A stretch of DNA of 6,232 nt from NCBI GenBank assembly GCA_964475115.1, contig CAYYVJ010000105.1, positions 1-6,232 on the forward strand, given 5' to 3'. The notes under the pieces are model-generated. The model had not been told where the DNA came from. It searched no databases and saw only the letters and a program-made list of their open reading frames with translations. Made by a program: the position numbers and the translations under genes. Each line of letters starts with the position of its first letter. Position 1 is the stretch's first letter. Shown piece by piece: positions 6,221 to 6,232 of the stretch. This DNA comes from CAYYVJ01 sp964475115 (GTDB lineage Bacteria > Bacillota > Clostridia > Lachnospirales > Lachnospiraceae).

Positions 6221-6232
6221 CAATTAATAAAG

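Noticed and set aside
1..6232. CRISPR arrays, tRNA or rRNA genes, insertion sequences
   Set aside because: No spaced direct repeats, cloverleaf-like segments, transposase frames or terminal repeats were seen on either strand.

Overview
The window is AT-rich and all recognisable genes lie on the minus strand, so transcription runs from high to low coordinates. The low GC, the strong AAAGGAG/GAGAGGAG-type ribosome binding sites, a TTGAAA-N17-TATAAT promoter and the style of the signalling proteins suggest a member of the Firmicutes, most likely Clostridia (a Lachnospiraceae-like organism). That assignment is inference from style, not a database match.

Layout in the direction of transcription. 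At 6220-6179 there is an intrinsic terminator that ends whatever lies upstream, outside the window. A near-consensus vegetative promoter follows (6149-6121), with an inverted repeat across the expected transcription start. Next comes an untranslated leader of about 200 nt holding a small hairpin and a second terminator-like hairpin with a seven-T tract. Five genes then follow: (1) a soluble PAS-like/GGDEF diguanylate cyclase with a GTG start (5917-5027); (2) a six-helix membrane protein with a degenerate GGDEF domain and an apparently intact EAL c-di-GMP phosphodiesterase domain (4974-3097); (3) a transmembrane methyl-accepting chemotaxis protein (2996-1281); (4) a TetR-family regulator (1251-649); (5) the N-terminal part of a membrane-anchored, Cache-like sensor protein that runs off the left edge (586-1). 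Intergenic gaps are 52, 100, 29 and 62 nt. I see no terminator inside any of them, so one polycistronic transcript is plausible.

How they may work together: the first two enzymes make and break cyclic di-GMP, the chemoreceptor feeds CheA/CheY signalling, and the TetR protein could control the operon. The last protein is probably another receptor whose output domain lies outside the window. This looks like a local motility-versus-sessility signalling module. The least explained part is the leader in front of the cyclase. It has promoter, dyad, hairpin and terminator in order, with 7-nt loop-to-loop complementarity between the two hairpins, which points to conditional read-through or a small RNA. 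I do not recognise it as a known riboswitch class.
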